Origin: Warburgia ugandensis
Taxonomy: Eukaryota > Streptophyta > Magnoliopsida > Canellales > Canellaceae
NCBI GenBank assembly: GCA_035236585.1
Contig: CP141128.1
Location: 22,907,618 to 22,971,617, forward strand
DNA length: 64,000 nucleotides
Direction: 5' to 3'
Below are positions 25,133 to 39,235 of this stretch, one piece after another (positions within the stretch are counted from its first letter, which is position 1; every line of letters starts with the position of its first letter). The translations under genes and the position numbers were made by a program. The notes under the pieces were generated by a model. It had not been told where the DNA came from and did no database searches. It saw only the letters and a program-made list of their open reading frames with translations.

Positions 25133-28100
25133 TTTAATAACCCCAATTTTTGTAATTGATTGAGAAAATCAATAAAGTTTGAGTTTTAAAAATTTTGGGC
25201 TGAATATTAGGGTTATTTAGACTATACTTCTTATAAACGTAAAATCAAGGAATAAGACATGTACAATTGAAATTAAACTTAGCAAACCCTTCAGAATGTT
25301 TGTAAGCACGACAAATTCTGAAATCAGAGGAAAATCCATAATTTTCTTCATTTTTTTGGACAAAAGGGTAAAATAGTAATTTTACCTAAAAATCAAAATC
25401 TGATACATCAAAACTTAGAATGTACTGAGAAATACGAATCTAATGCCACTAAGTACGCTCAATTTCATGATCATGGTAATAAATCCTAACTTTTATACAT
25501 AAAGGGCAAAATGGTCTTTTTACACCATATGGGGACCACATGGGACCCACAAGGGACCCAAAAAGGAATCCTATGGCCAGCCCACATGAAATCATGGGTC
25601 AAACCTATACCAACTGGTCTTGGGGAATAAAGTGAAGAATGGGAGAATCTAATGCTAAATTAATAATAAAAAATTAACCATCATCATTACACATTATCAT
25701 GAAAGAAGACCCAAAATGCCTATAAATACAACATAAAAAATCCTCCAAAAATTTTCATAAAATTCCCACGAAATTTTCTTCACTTTCCCTACAAATTTAG
25801 ACCTTGATCCATCCCTAAAAACCCAAAACTCTCAAGAGATCTCCCTCCTTTTCATTTTCTCTTTCTCTCTCTAGATTGGAACAAGAGACCTAAATTCAAT
25901 TAGACACTCTGTTCCAGATCCAATATCACAAATTTCACCATGAAAAACTTCCTACCATACCTTATTTACAAAACCCCCAAAGAAATTTCGAGATCCAACG
26001 GTTCAAACAACGAAAATCGGAAGAAAGGTGGATCTTGGGCCATCTCTTCATCAAAATGGGTATTCTTTTAAATTGGACCATATAACCTATATTTTTCTCC
26101 AATCAAGTAGGTGGAACTACCTCCTAGACATGTTTATTAATTTTTTGTGAATTTTTTATTTTACTGTAATTTTATTTCGGTAAAAAAAAATTGTAAAAAT
26201 AAAGTAATGTCAGTACCTTCAAATCAGAAAGATTGAGGGCTCAGATGGAAAATCTAACCCTTCCAATTGATCTAGAAGGGTCCAAAACCCTAGGGTGAAA
26301 GTTTCACAAAAATCTATTAAGGTTTGGACCCTCAATTAAGAAGGGATAGATTGGGCGGTCTAGAACGGACTATCCGATCTCTAGATCGGACCGTGGCCCA
26401 GGATGCCATGCTAGACTCTGTAGGGAAATGCCGCACCCGGAAGCATTTCTGCAGGCACGCGCGCGTGCTACGTCATCCCAAACTGGAAGGCCAAGCGTAG
26501 ACAGCTTTCCTGGGCAGGTGCATCCATCTCGCATCCCAATGACGGGCGTGGAATGACGAAAGCCTTCCTCCTGGACCTTTTTCGCCCAAATAATCTAGGC
26601 CGTCCATTCCAATGGGCCCAGATCAGATCTGGGCCCTAGGAATGGACTGTGAACTTCCAAATCCAATTTTGGCATCATATAAACTCTAAATTGAGATCGG
26701 AAAGAAGCTATGGAAAGCTTACAACCTCTAGTTTATTATGAAATGATAAAATGGGGAAAAGACCTTATGAAAATTTTTGTATTTAGGAAATAAGTTTCCA
26801 ATTTCCAAGATCTTCAAGATCTGAGGTGACCAGATCTTGGAAATCTGTTTTAATAATGATATAATATTGAAATTAAGTTATACATATGGTTTATTTGGAC
26901 AGATCTAAGAGATATTAAGGGATCTACCCACTATGGTGGAAAAACCCTAAAAATTACAAAGGGACCTACTTGATCAATAAGATCAAGTTTGATCAGATCC
27001 TTGGGATGGATGGAATGGATGTTGATATGATGAAATCCAAGAAGATCATGGATGGATTATGAAAAAAACAAATCAATATGATCTTTGGACCTTAATAAAG
27101 AAAACCCACTAAATATAACTAAAACCCTTAATCAAAAGGAAAAGATCTAAGATCCAATGGTTGGATCATAAGTAAAAGTTTCTAATAATCTTAATCTAAT
27201 TAATTTACATGTATTTTCTTTGATAAAAGAATTGTAAATGTGATTTATGTTATAAATTATGAAGCATGATAGTGTAATTTTTAAATTTTACATGATATGC
27301 TCTAAATGTTATTAGATTGTTATACTAGGCTAGAAATTTAATTATCTTAGGGCCAAGTTAGGTTGAATTTGAGATTTTAGCATGATTCCATTAGATTACT
27401 AGTAAAATTTCATATATTTCATAACTTAGGATCATGCTAGTTTAAATATAGTTTTATTCCATTAGGTTAAGTAACATTCATAGGGAGCATGTTAGTATAT
27501 ATGTTTGTTAAATTTATATTGGAGTCATGCTTTAAAGTTTATGATTTAATTGTTGGTCAAATTTTATTAATAGATTCAAATGCTAAGTAGTTGTTGATTT
27601 TTATCAACATGTGTAGATTGTCAATCAATGGATCTATGAAAGATCAAGATCAAGGAGATGGACACACAAAGACTTAGAGATAGAAAAATACTTAGATATG
27701 AATGATCTAAAAATCATTCTAACCATCAGATCTAGTGATCAATAGGATTGTTCATAATTTATATATTGACAATATGTATGGATGTACAGATTACATACAT
27801 CAGTCAGGATCATGGAAGATTTGGGAAAAGGGATCACTCCTTGAAGGTAGGAGGATTTGATGAATGCATTTACATGGGATGAACATGATTGAATCCATGA
27901 CCTTATGATGATAAGTGTAATTGTTAATACTTGTATTAAATCCCCTGAAAACCTTATTATCCAACCAAACACATATAAGATGGTTAAGGACTAGACTATA
28001 AGTGAATAGGGAACTGGAAGATATTTCAGCCCTAGGTAAACAGACAGATGATCTGATATGTATGAAATCTATTTTACATACAAGCTTGGAAGCTTGTGAG

Positions 28101-29176
28101 TTTGTTTTAATAGGCATAAGCCTAGGGGGATGCTATGCTAGAGGAGTTACAAGGGTTTGGCCACTTGCTCCTTGAAATTTGATGATTTGATGATACCTTG
28201 CCCTATGAGAGGCTAAAAGTCAGGTGGGGCAATTATGGGAAGGCCACCATTGTGAAAGTCCTATCCCCCCATATGGGCAGTGACATAATATTTTCCACCA
28301 TCGTATCACTGGTGAACAGGGCAGTTATCCGAGCGTGCTAGTACAGATCAAATTGCAGCATGGTAGCCTTTTGATTATTTTGCACTATGCTGCATATGAG
28401 AGTAGGCATAATGAAATGCCTTATGTTTAAGCATAATAAAATTCTAGGTAATTGTATATTACCAATATTTTCCAAGAAGGGAAATTCTCCATGTAAGATT
28501 AGCTAAAATACTAAATTCTCATAATGGAGAGAATAGATCAGCTTAGTTGGGAATGATATTTGACTACTTTCATAAATTTAACACGGTTTACCCATGTAGA
28601 GTTTGTATGAATATGGATGTACATAAATTACAAAGTAAAGAGTCGAGACATGAATATGTTTAGGGATAATGGGATTATGAAGTATTGGAATTACCTTGAC
28701 AATTATTATACTTCTTGAATACCCTACCAAGCATTGCTTGCTGATATAATGTAAATGTTGCAATATCTCAGATACAGGGAAGGAGAATTAGGAGCTCAAG
28801 ATGATAGAAGACTTGAAGAGAATAATCTTCAAGGTATACCCTTGAAGAAATGTATTTTTCTTTGTTGAGAGTTTTATTGTATGGTGAGCTTGAGTTTTGG
28901 ATTATGTAATTTGAACAAGTATTGTAATCGATTTGGTTGTACTGTGAACTACTAGATGGATCCTGGAATTTAATAAAAGTATATTCCTTCAATGGAATTT
29001 TATTTTGTACACAAATTGTACTTATGTTATGCATGAAGTGGTGACTTGGGTTTTCAAAACAAGTTCTAAAGAAAAGAATTTCCATTGCTTTGTTTTGCGA
29101 AAAATTTTTACACTCTTAAGGGCCTCGCCTTTCAAAATACATTACAAAACATGTTAGAAAAACCCAGGACATCACA
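25133..29176 (+). repeat. Element C 3' LTR (4.0 kb)
   Basis: It aligns with 19845-23750 from the CCCCAATTTTTGTAATTG start to the CCCAGGACATCACA end. A TATAAATA box is at 25721-25728. It is slightly longer than the 5' copy because of an extra stretch around 27440-27520. The GC-rich patch (26350-26590) is more diverged between the two LTRs than the AT-rich parts. Confidence 0.88.
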
Positions 29177-31322
29177 AGGGGAACATACTAAAGCCATAAA
29201 AACAAGATTTTAAGTATTAAAATTTTCTATTAATTAAAAATACTCTTACTTACACCCTTGATCAAGTAGATCTAGGGTAATCAGAATTGAAAATCTAGAT
29301 CCACTAAGGATCTAACGATGATAAAATAGCATGGGGATTGTTGGATTGGATTGACATTAAATAAATCATGGTGTAGGCCCTTAAATGGGAAAATGATCAT
29401 GGAAAATCTCAATGGATCTCCTTGATCGGATGGATTAAGAATTATCAAGTCAATTGGACCTATAAATTGAATGATCTAAGGTTAGGATCATTTTATTATG
29501 ATGTTGGTTCAAGCAAAAACATAAAGGATCAAGTGTTGCATTTTTAATGGAATATCAACCCTGGATCTAAAAGATGGACAAATCAGATGGTTGGATCATA
29601 AGGACAACTTTATCACATGCTTAATTAATTACCTTTTACAGTAAATTTGATTTAATTATGATCCATGTCTATTTTACAATTTTAGTGTAATTATCTTTAA
29701 ATTTCTAGAATTGGATGTTGTAATAGTTAATTTCTTTTAATAGCAAATTTAAATTCAGGTCAATACTTTCAATTTTAGCATGATTGTCCTTAAATTCGTT
29801 AGGATTATTGGAGTAATTTCTTTTAATCATGAGATTATGGGAAATACTTAAAAGTGGTAATTGACAACGTATAGATGGACTTCACTAAATACATATACAT
29901 AATGAAGTATAATTATAGTAAGGGCTACGGTTAGTAGCACAATATAAGGGGTGGATTTTCCATTTCCTTAGCCCAACTTAGGAGCATAATAAATCTCCAT
30001 GAATGACATAATAATGTTCATGGAATTAATTAAAATCAAGTAGAAATAAACTTAGGGTTATAAGCTCATAGGACCTTATTGAAGAATGAGCTAAGGCTAT
30101 CCCATTTCATGTTATTCATTGTGGTTAAGGGGGTTTCTAATGAGCCTCACTATCCCTTTACCTTCTGTTGATGTTTGTGAGGTTTAAACACTTTCTTATA
30201 TGAGGATTGAATTAACCACATTGAGAATGGCACAAATTTGGTAAACTTTGGCCAATTGGAAATAAGAGGAGCCATCTAGGTTTAGAGATGAATAAATTAT
30301 CCTCAATCTAGTAAAATAGTAACTGGTTGAGAAATAATAATAAGAGCATAAAAGGTTAGCAAATTATCTAAGCCTAATAATAAGAAAAATTGTAAATAAG
30401 ATAAGAGAGATCAAATAAGATCCAAGAGAGATCTTGAAGGATCACAAACAAAAAGAAAAGAAATATAATGTAAAGTATAGTATAGTATTATTTTATGATT
30501 GTACTTGTAGTGTAGATTGTGAACTTAGAAGGTTTGAAACCTTGGTCATATACGATTCAAGGAAAATTAGGGCATACCTCATAGGATAACCCAAATACAT
30601 GTAGAAAGAATACTTGTATAGGGGAATAACTTTATATGTATGGTTTGACAGATGTATGAATCAAGATCATGATGGACAATATGGAGTGAATACCATTTGA
30701 AATGTATGAATCAAGACCATGATACCACTTTTAGGTAGGGGATGTACAAGAATGTATTAAAGATTCATGTGTTTATATATACATGATCTTATGTCTAGAA
30801 TTATAGACCTTCATGATATAAGTATACATGATACCTTAGAACAATAATGATCCAATCAAATGACCCAACCAAGTGATCCAACCCCATGATCCAATCAAAC
30901 AATGAGAAATTAGTGAGATGTGTGGACTAAGTAAACCCTAAGAATAGGGCATAGAAAATATTCCGGCCTTAGTTAAATAGACACATCATCTTATATGTAC
31001 AACGTATTTTACATACAAGCACGATGGCTTGTGATTTTGTTTTATATAGGCATAGGCCTGGGGATGCTATGCTAGGGAAGTTATGAGGGTTTGGCCACCT
31101 GCTAAGCCCAAAGAGAGGCTAAAGGTCGGGTGGACCAATCACTGGAAGGCTGCCAATGTGACAATCACGGGCAATCATTGGGGTGAGACTTGGGTTTTGT
31201 TACAAAAGAATTTAAAAGAAAAGAATTTTTGCTGCATTGTTTGTAAAAAAAAGATACCACTAAGGGTGCCCTACTTTGAAAAATGAAATACAAAATGTGT
31301 TACAAAAACCCAGGTCATCACA

Positions 31323-32281
31323 TGAGGTAGGAAAGAGATGTGAAGAAGAAAAGGTGGGTGGAAAGTGGGGTGCAAGAAAAACTTAGTAAAGTGAGGTCAA
31401 ATGGAAGATTTTGAGTTGTTGAGTGATTTCCTAAGGACTTGGGATTGGTTGGGTGGTTAGGATGGGAGGTTAGGAAGGTGGAAGAGTTATGGAATGGTAG
31501 GACTCTTGAATGGAAAGTGAAACTCATGGTGGTATTTGGTGGTGAGATAGAAAGTTATAAAAAGGTGGGGGAAAGTGGGAAAAATAACAAAATTGGAAGG
31601 TTCTCATCCTATTGGTCCATATGCCAACTTGTCCTAATAAGATTTCTCTTAATTATCTTCAAAATATCCCTTAAAATATTATGGATAATCCTCTTGAATT
31701 TCCTCCAATTCTAGCCTTCAATTTATTTTAGCTTAATGGCTTTGATAGCTAACTCTGAGGGTTCCATTGGCTAAGCTTGAGTTGCTTGAATTGTTTGGCT
31801 TGGATTCCTTAGCTTGTCACCTTCTCCCATGGCTTATATGCTAAGGTGGCTTATGTGCAACCCATGCAAAGGTGGTGAACATGCATGGTTTACATCATGG
31901 GCCCACTTTGGCTACCTTTAACTCCTTTAATTGCGTCCATTGTTGGTTCAAAAGATGATCTTGACCTTTGAATTCATGTTGGATTGATTATTCTTAGGCT
32001 TTGTCTGAATCTTTTATTCTTGATCTTTAATGTTCAACTAGATCGATCTTTGTAAAGTGCAATATAGGTCATTGGGCATTCATTCCACTTCCTAAAAAGA
32101 TTAAAAAAATAATTAAATCCTAGAAAAATATGATTAATCACAAACATACCTTAGTTTAGCTTTTGAACCTACAAAATATCAAACTTTTGCTTCATTAGGT
32201 CAAAAATGCATGTTTACAAATTTTGGTCAAAAAACCCTAATTTACTAGTTGGCAACATCAATTATTTTCTTAATCAATAAA
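31323..32281 (-). repeat. Dispersed repeat R, continued, with inverted end segment
   Basis: Right of the solo LTR, R resumes. The part from about 31740 to 32281 is an inverted, diverged copy of 16420-17100, with the perfect 29-base block at 32161-32189 as anchor. The part at 31323-31730 looks like the continuation of the unit begun at 17200. No coding potential is seen. It ends at the CACTA insertion. Confidence 0.5.
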
Positions 32282-32298
32282 CACTACTACATAGGGGC
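32282..32298 (+). repeat. CACTA left terminal inverted repeat
   Basis: It begins CACTACTACATAGGGGC and is preceded by AAA. It pairs with the right terminus with few mismatches; the GGxCYTTTTAAAG continuation is also shared. Confidence 0.9.
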
Positions 32299-32800
32299 CT
32301 TTTAAAGTTAGTAAAAAGTGGTAATAGAAGTCACTTATGAAGGGACTTCTACCGAGGTGACTTGAAAATTCATCAACTTTTAAAGTCGTTTTACTAAAAA
32401 TGACTTCAAAAGCTATTTACTTTTGAAGTGGCTTAATTAAAAATGACTTCTAAAGTCATCTACTTTAGAAGTAATTTTATTGTAAGTGACTTCAAAAACA
32501 CCAAATATTAATTGACTTTTGAAGTTGCTTAGAAAAAAAAAAAAAAACCACTTCTTAAGTTGATGAATTTAGAATTCATTTTTGGATAAGCAACTTCAAA
32601 AGAATTTCATTAGCATGAACTTTTAAAGTTGCTTATATAAAAATGACTTCAAATGCTTGTGATTTTAGAAGTGATTTTCATGTAAGCGACTTCAAAAGTA
32701 AAAACATTTAAACAATTGTATAATTAATTTTAATAAAAAATTCTGAACTTTTAAAGTCGTTTATGAAAGATGACTTTAAAAGTAATTTATTTTTTTTACA
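32299..32800. repeat. CACTA left subterminal repeat array
   Basis: More than ten short motifs of the form ACTTTTAAAGTYG or GACTTCAAAAG alternate in orientation, spaced about 30-50 bp apart. The same motif family fills 58490-58920 at the other end. In En/Spm such repeats bind the small element-encoded protein. Confidence 0.85.
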
Positions 32801-32929
32801 AATTAATTTTTTGCTCCACCTCCCTGTATTCAATGAATAACAAACACCTGATATTCAATCAATGTTTTTAAATATTAAGAACCTATTTACAAACAATGTT
32901 CATCCACTTCTTAACAGATAATACCATGT

Positions 32930-33240
32930 ATACATTAAAATACTTCAATCTCCACAAACATGAAAAACCAATAACCACTACATTGCATCCACGTCTTAAT
33001 CTTTTGATACATTATCACCTATGTATACATTGAATAACAAACATTCTATGTACCTAATACTTTAAACAATCTTTAAAAACATGAAAAACCAAATATCATA
33101 TACACCTTCCATATACATTCTAAACCACCGTCCACTACAATGCATCGTCATCTTTCTTGATACACTACCACCTATGTATACATTGAATAACAAACATTCT
33201 ATATGCCTGATACAAACAATATTTATAAATGTGAAAAACC
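32930..33240. repeat. Degenerate tandem repeat
   Basis: Blocks containing TATGTATACATTGAATAACA recur near 33020 and 33174, and ACATGAAAAACCA-type blocks recur near 32957, 33078 and 33230. Together they suggest two to three diverged units of about 120-155 bp inside the CACTA element. Confidence 0.6.
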
Positions 33241-33244
33241 AAAC

Positions 33245-33680
33245 ATCAAACATCATATACTCATCATTATCTATCAATATCTATCTAGAAAATAATTTAT
33301 ATAAGAAGCTACAACACATGCATTGTCTATGACATCCACATTCACTTCATTTGTAATTCCATACACATTTTGAGTAACCACCACATATTCAGTTCATGTT
33401 CAAACTCCAAATTCACTACATCCATACTCCTTTATTCCCACACTCCAAATTTCCGCTCATTCATCAAACATCATATACTCATCATTATCTATCAACATCT
33501 ATCTAGAAAATAATTTATATAAGAAGCTACAACACATGCATTGTCTATGACATCCACATTCACTTCATTTGTAATTCCATACACATTTTGAGTAACCACC
33601 ACATATTCAGTTCATGTTCAAACTCCAAATTCACTACATCCATACTCCTTTATTCCCACACTCCAAATTTCTGCTCATTC
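33245..33680. repeat. Two-copy 218-bp tandem duplication
   Basis: 33245-33462 is repeated at 33463-33680 with only two base differences that I can see. Compared with the older sequence around it, this is a young duplication. It has no coding potential. Confidence 0.9.
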
Positions 33681-33959
33681 ATCGCTTACGATGCAAATAT
33701 AATATATATATATATTAAAGAAAATAATAAAATCTAAAGGAACACAAACAAGTCAATGAAAAAAATACTTTATTATGTATTTCAAGTCCAAGTAGTTACT
33801 GCAAGTAATCTAATTAAAACTCATTACATACTTAGCTCATTCATTTCACATTTCATTGATATTTACTCTAGAGTAACACTTCTTGTTTGCTCACTCAAAA
33901 AGCATAACAGCCTAAAATAAAACATATTTAATTAAGCTAAAAAAATTTTAGCTAGATCC

Positions 33960-36900
33960 ATAAAAATTGTAGAAAAATATAAGATTATGCAAAGTAAAGT
34001 GTCCAACCCTTTTTAAATGGGAGACAAGAGTACAATCAAATATTAGGGTCCTCATGTACCTTAGGACATAATACCCATACTCCCAATCAGATTGTTATTT
34101 AGGACAATGTTCAACAAGGACAACAAAAAAGAACTCATAAATATCATTTTTAATAATGTAAGTTTAATTAGTAATAACGTAGAGCAATTAACTGTTTCAT
34201 ATACCTGAACATTCTTCCATGTGAGTTTTGGTGGTTGTAAAGTCTCGGTCACTATAGCCCATTCCCACCAATTCCTACAAATTTAAATTTCAAATGCATT
34301 ATAAATGAATAACAAATTACTTATCTACACATAACACATGAAAAAAAAAATGCTTACTTATTTATAATATCCATGAGGGCGGGGCAGCTGTGCACTCCAC
34401 AAGAATAAAAAAAGAAAGCATAACCACCATGCACATTCAAAATGCATAGCATCCAATGAGACCTACTTAGATAGGCATATGGATTGTAATGGAAGTTGAC
34501 AATTCATAAGTAAAGAATAAATTGGCAATAAAACAAGAAAATTAAAACTTATTCGCTATTATAAGGAATCATTAAGCCTTGCTCTTGAGAGCAGTGAAAG
34601 AAGCCGAGCAAAATATCCTTAATATGCCTCTCGATAGGCCATTGCTCTATAGCTGTAGAAATGATGCTAGGGTCAAGGAATTGGTAAAGTGTACCCTCAC
34701 CCTCAAAAAGACTAGTAGCATCATACAAGAAGCTGCATAAAAGAAATAATTATTACATATACCATTAAAATATAATACTTAATGAAATACCAAATGATTT
34801 ACAAGCAAGTATGTGCATATACCCCATGTAGGAGACAATGTGAGCGTGCTTGAGCTGATCCCATAGGAAAACTTGTAATAGACCCACTATCATAAGTGGC
34901 ACTTCAATTACATTCTCGGCAAGCACTCCTTACTTGATTTGTACAGGATTGATTGCCATATTATATTTGATGAGATCATAGATTAACCTAAGGGATTGAG
35001 GCGTGTTAGGTGCGACTTCCACATGCTCCTGGGTCAGCTACTGTAAAAAATTTAACCTAAATAATATAATATTAATCTATGAAGAGGGCTTAATTTATGA
35101 TGAAAGAAAAACCAAATATAAATACAAGTACATGTTTTATTGGTGCAGTGGCTAAAGGTGACACTAGAATGGTGGCTAATCTCAATGCCTCATTTTGTTG
35201 CTGATTAAACGTATAGAGTTATTAAACAATTAAGTGAGGTCTTTAGCTAAAAAATATTAATGAGAAAGGTACGTAGTATGATAAGATACATAGTGTGGAC
35301 TCTATGGGAATGACTAGTGCCTTCGGGCAAGTGACATGATACGCAATTGCCTCCCCAACGGTAATAATATTTTCCATTTCAAATGGGAAGGGAGGCATTA
35401 GTATTCAAAGCCATGGTAATGGAGACCCGCTTAGTATGTGGTGGCATACTAATTCCATGCGAAATGTTTAATTCATGCTTATAGCATGAACCAACTGCCA
35501 TGATATTTTGATGGGAATCCAAGGCCAGCAGGCATTGAGCCACTTGCAAATCAAATATGCAATAGAGAGGTTGAGATATAGAGTTATTACAAATGGACAA
35601 TGAAAACTTATAGTTTTGTCAATGTATATACCTCCTAAGTAGGAATTTTCTTTCCAAATGGAGGAAGATGTCCTTCATTATCTTCTTCAGATGGGGAATT
35701 GTAGCTCGCATGTGATGGAAGTACAGTATAGGTGATTGTTGAGCAAGGGGTCAAGGAACAATCATCATACCTCCCTCACATAGCTGTCTAAATAAATCAC
35801 TCTTTGTTTTCTCAATGAGCTCATTGTAAGCCTTCTCATCATCTTGAAGTCTAGGTATACGTCCTCCACCAAAGAATTTAGGAGGAACAACACCTCAACC
35901 CATGCCCCTAACTTGACTAGGGTGGTCCTGCTTATTGCCCATAGCCTTATACAGGATGTCATCCTTAGTAGTAGTGCTACTTAAAGTTCCTGTAGAAGCA
36001 CTTTCTTGGGTAAGAATGCGTTGCAAAATTTAATGAGACAGACATGATCATTTTATCTAATTAATTGTAAAAAATTTATAGACAGATTGAACCACTTACT
36101 ATGCACGAAGCAATTTGTGCAGTACCTTCATCTGCGAACTTGTTGCCAGTACGTCCCACTGAATGCACCATCATCTAGAGGATGGAGCAATCAATGGGTT
36201 CCATAGCTTAGCTTTTTTTTTTTTGCAATCAAGCAAAGGGACTACAGTTAGAGAACATGTATATAACTATAGTAGCATTAAATTGAATGGGATAAATTGT
36301 TATAGACGCTTACTTAGCGGTCTTCTAAACTAGCATAGCCCATCCTAAATAGGTGGTGCTGCATATTTGTTTCTTGCACCTTTCTTCCCCTTGCACTCTT
36401 TGCCTGCACATTTTTACATGCATGATCAAGTGCACTAATTGAACGTTACATGTAATTAAAAGAATGAATCATCATTTCTACACATACCTCAAACTCAATG
36501 GAGGTGTGATTCTATACAAATGCATTCCAAGCCTCCTGGTCAATGACGTCAGAGTAAATGGAAGGCACCATATACAGCCTTGACGAATCATTGAATTTGG
36601 AGCTATATAATTGCAAACAAGGTAGTTCTTCCATTTTCTCCATCGCTCAAATTCCCCTTAAAAGCACGCTTCTTTCCATTCATCACGTTGAAGGAAGATT
36701 ACAAATTGAACACATCAAATTACTATATTTGAAAAATAAGGAAAGTTATAATGTAAATAATACATGTACTTAATGTTTACATACCTTCACCATTTCCCAT
36801 ATTGAATCTTTTATCAAGGATGGTACATGTCTCCAATCCTCAAATGTGATAGGAACCATGCTTCTTACTGTAGAGCAGAGGAAACTACTATAAGCAAGGG

Positions 36901-37085
36901 CACTCTCACCAATCTCTTTCCCTCTACTATTGTATTGGATAGTTTGTTTTCAACTTTCTCTTGATAACCTTTTCCATTGTTGTTGGCCCTCTACCCTTTC
37001 TTTCTGGAGCAGTGCTCATGTTGGCCTCTTGTTCATGCTCTTCAATGTGGTCATAATCTTCAGTTTGATATTCTTCTCGTTCCAT
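33960..37085 (-). pseudogene. CACTA second gene: Transposase_24 / TNP1-like / Ulp1-like, decayed
   Basis: Minus-strand gene, possible start ATG at 37085 (MEREEYQTEDYDHIEEHEQE). Block 1 (37085-36800) has YNSRGKEIGESALAYSSFL and VPITFEDWRHVPSLIKDSIW, the entry of plant Ptta/En/Spm transposases, ending at a GTATGT donor. Block 2 (36760-36320) has YSDVIDQEAWNAFV and SARGRKVQETN..HHLFRMGYASLED. Block 3 (36040-35760) has GRIPRLQDDEKAYNELIEKT. Block 4 (35560-35270) has QVAQCLLALDSHQNIMAVGS and EAIAYHVTCPKALVIP, a TNP1/En/Spm-like domain. Block 5 (34960-34020) is Ulp1-like. Several introns are likely. Stops and frameshifts (one right after ASLPI near 35380) show it is dead. Domain names are from memory of the families. 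Confidence 0.8.
34020..34960 (-). pseudogene. Ulp1-like (C48 peptidase) domain of the CACTA second gene
   Basis: The minus strand reads ENVIEVPLMIVGLLQVFLWD, then FLYDATSLFEGEGTLYQFLD (34735-34675), then HWMLCILNVHGGYAFFFYS (about 34475-34415) and finally QSDWEYGYYVLRYMRTLIF (34094-34040). These correspond to the region before the catalytic core, the His-Trp motif and the CGYYV-type Cys motif of SUMO-protease-like domains common in plant CACTA elements. His is kept. The Cys position is Tyr (EYGYYV), and the Asp expected in the FDS/LDP-type motif is also not seen (FFFYS). It should have no peptidase activity. Confidence 0.72.
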
Positions 37086-37189
37086 TGTTACTACAAAGAA
37101 ACACTCAATGATATTAGAACAAAAAAGGCTATGTAATGAATTTAAAGAAACCAAACTGATGTCCCTGATAAACATAGTTTAAGTAAAAT

Positions 37190-38620
<1,431 letters not shown>

Positions 38621-38930
38621 CCAAAAGCTAGGTCATGTGTTTCATATTATGAAATAAATAAGAATCTCTTCGAAATTAGATTAGATTTAACTTAGCTATG
38701 AATCTTATTCACTAACTCAGTTAGTAAAAAACTTACCAAAAGATTTCAAACCACTAATAACATTGGTAAATGTAGTAATAGATTTCAAAAATAGAATCAT
38801 TACTTTTCAACATAAAAATATTCATAGTTATGGATTGCCTGTAGGTTGTCCCAAAATTCTTTGGCTGATGTGTAGGTTGACATTGGATTGAATTCATTAA
38901 CATCTACAGCGCAAGTTCATGATTTTGGCA

Positions 38931-38956
38931 TTGCAAGTAATTTTAAAGCTACACCA
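38931..38956 (+). repeat. 26-base block shared with repeat R copy
   Basis: The 26 bases, centred on GTAATTTTAAAGCTAC, are identical to 60876-60901 outside the CACTA element and in the same orientation. A diverged inverted form is at about 61325-61350. The bases around it do not align clearly. Confidence 0.8.
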
Positions 38957-39235
38957 CCTCTCCTAAGAGAGATTGGTCTTGATTTAACTAGGAATAAAAA
39001 TTAGAATAAAATGGAAACATGCATTGGAGTTACAAAATGTTATTACTAAAAATGTTAACAAAAGAAAAGAGGAAGCAATCAAGCACACCTGTAAGATTGC
39101 ACTTGTTAGCTTTGATTCGTCTAAATGAATACCTCCAAAGTTAGGATTTGCACACGAATTACTTAATTCTCCGTAGAAAACCATGAAAATTAGTCATTAA
39201 GAATAAATCAATCAACAGTAGTTAATGGAGATACC
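38957..39235. other. CACTA interior, nothing recognised
   Basis: No gene or named repeat is seen in this stretch. Confidence 0.4.

Larger units (their letters stand above)
19845..29176 (+). mobile_element. Element C: Ty3/gypsy LTR retroelement, broken, gag only
   Basis: A plus-strand element with LTRs at 19845-23750 and 25133-29176, a tRNA-Met primer site, and a 1.4-kb interior holding gag and only the first part of protease; reverse transcriptase, RNase H and integrase are not present. The LTRs differ by about 5-6% in the first 215 bases by eye, so insertion is perhaps a few million years old. It sits inside the outer solo LTR. I could not find a convincing target duplication (AATCA left, AGGGG right). 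It is broken, with loss of most of pol and a few further interruptions in gag. Confidence 0.88.
18910..31322 (+). mobile_element. Outer solo LTR (A/C superfamily), opened by element C
   Basis: An LTR begins TGTAACACCCATAATTTTTG at 18910 and ends CCCAGGTCATCACA at 31322. It lacks a partner or interior, so it is read as a solo LTR of about 3.1 kb (18910-19844 plus 29177-31322). The flanks TAAGG (18905-18909) and TGAGG (31323-31327) match at four of five bases, fitting a target duplication. Repeat R resumes on both sides. It is a diverged relative of the C LTR. A TATAAAT box lies near 19638. Confidence 0.75.

Noticed and set aside
32299-32800. Possible CRISPR-like array of short spaced repeats
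   Set aside because: The motifs alternate in orientation, vary in sequence and spacing, and are mirrored at the other end of a CACTA element; they are subterminal repeats of a plant transposon.
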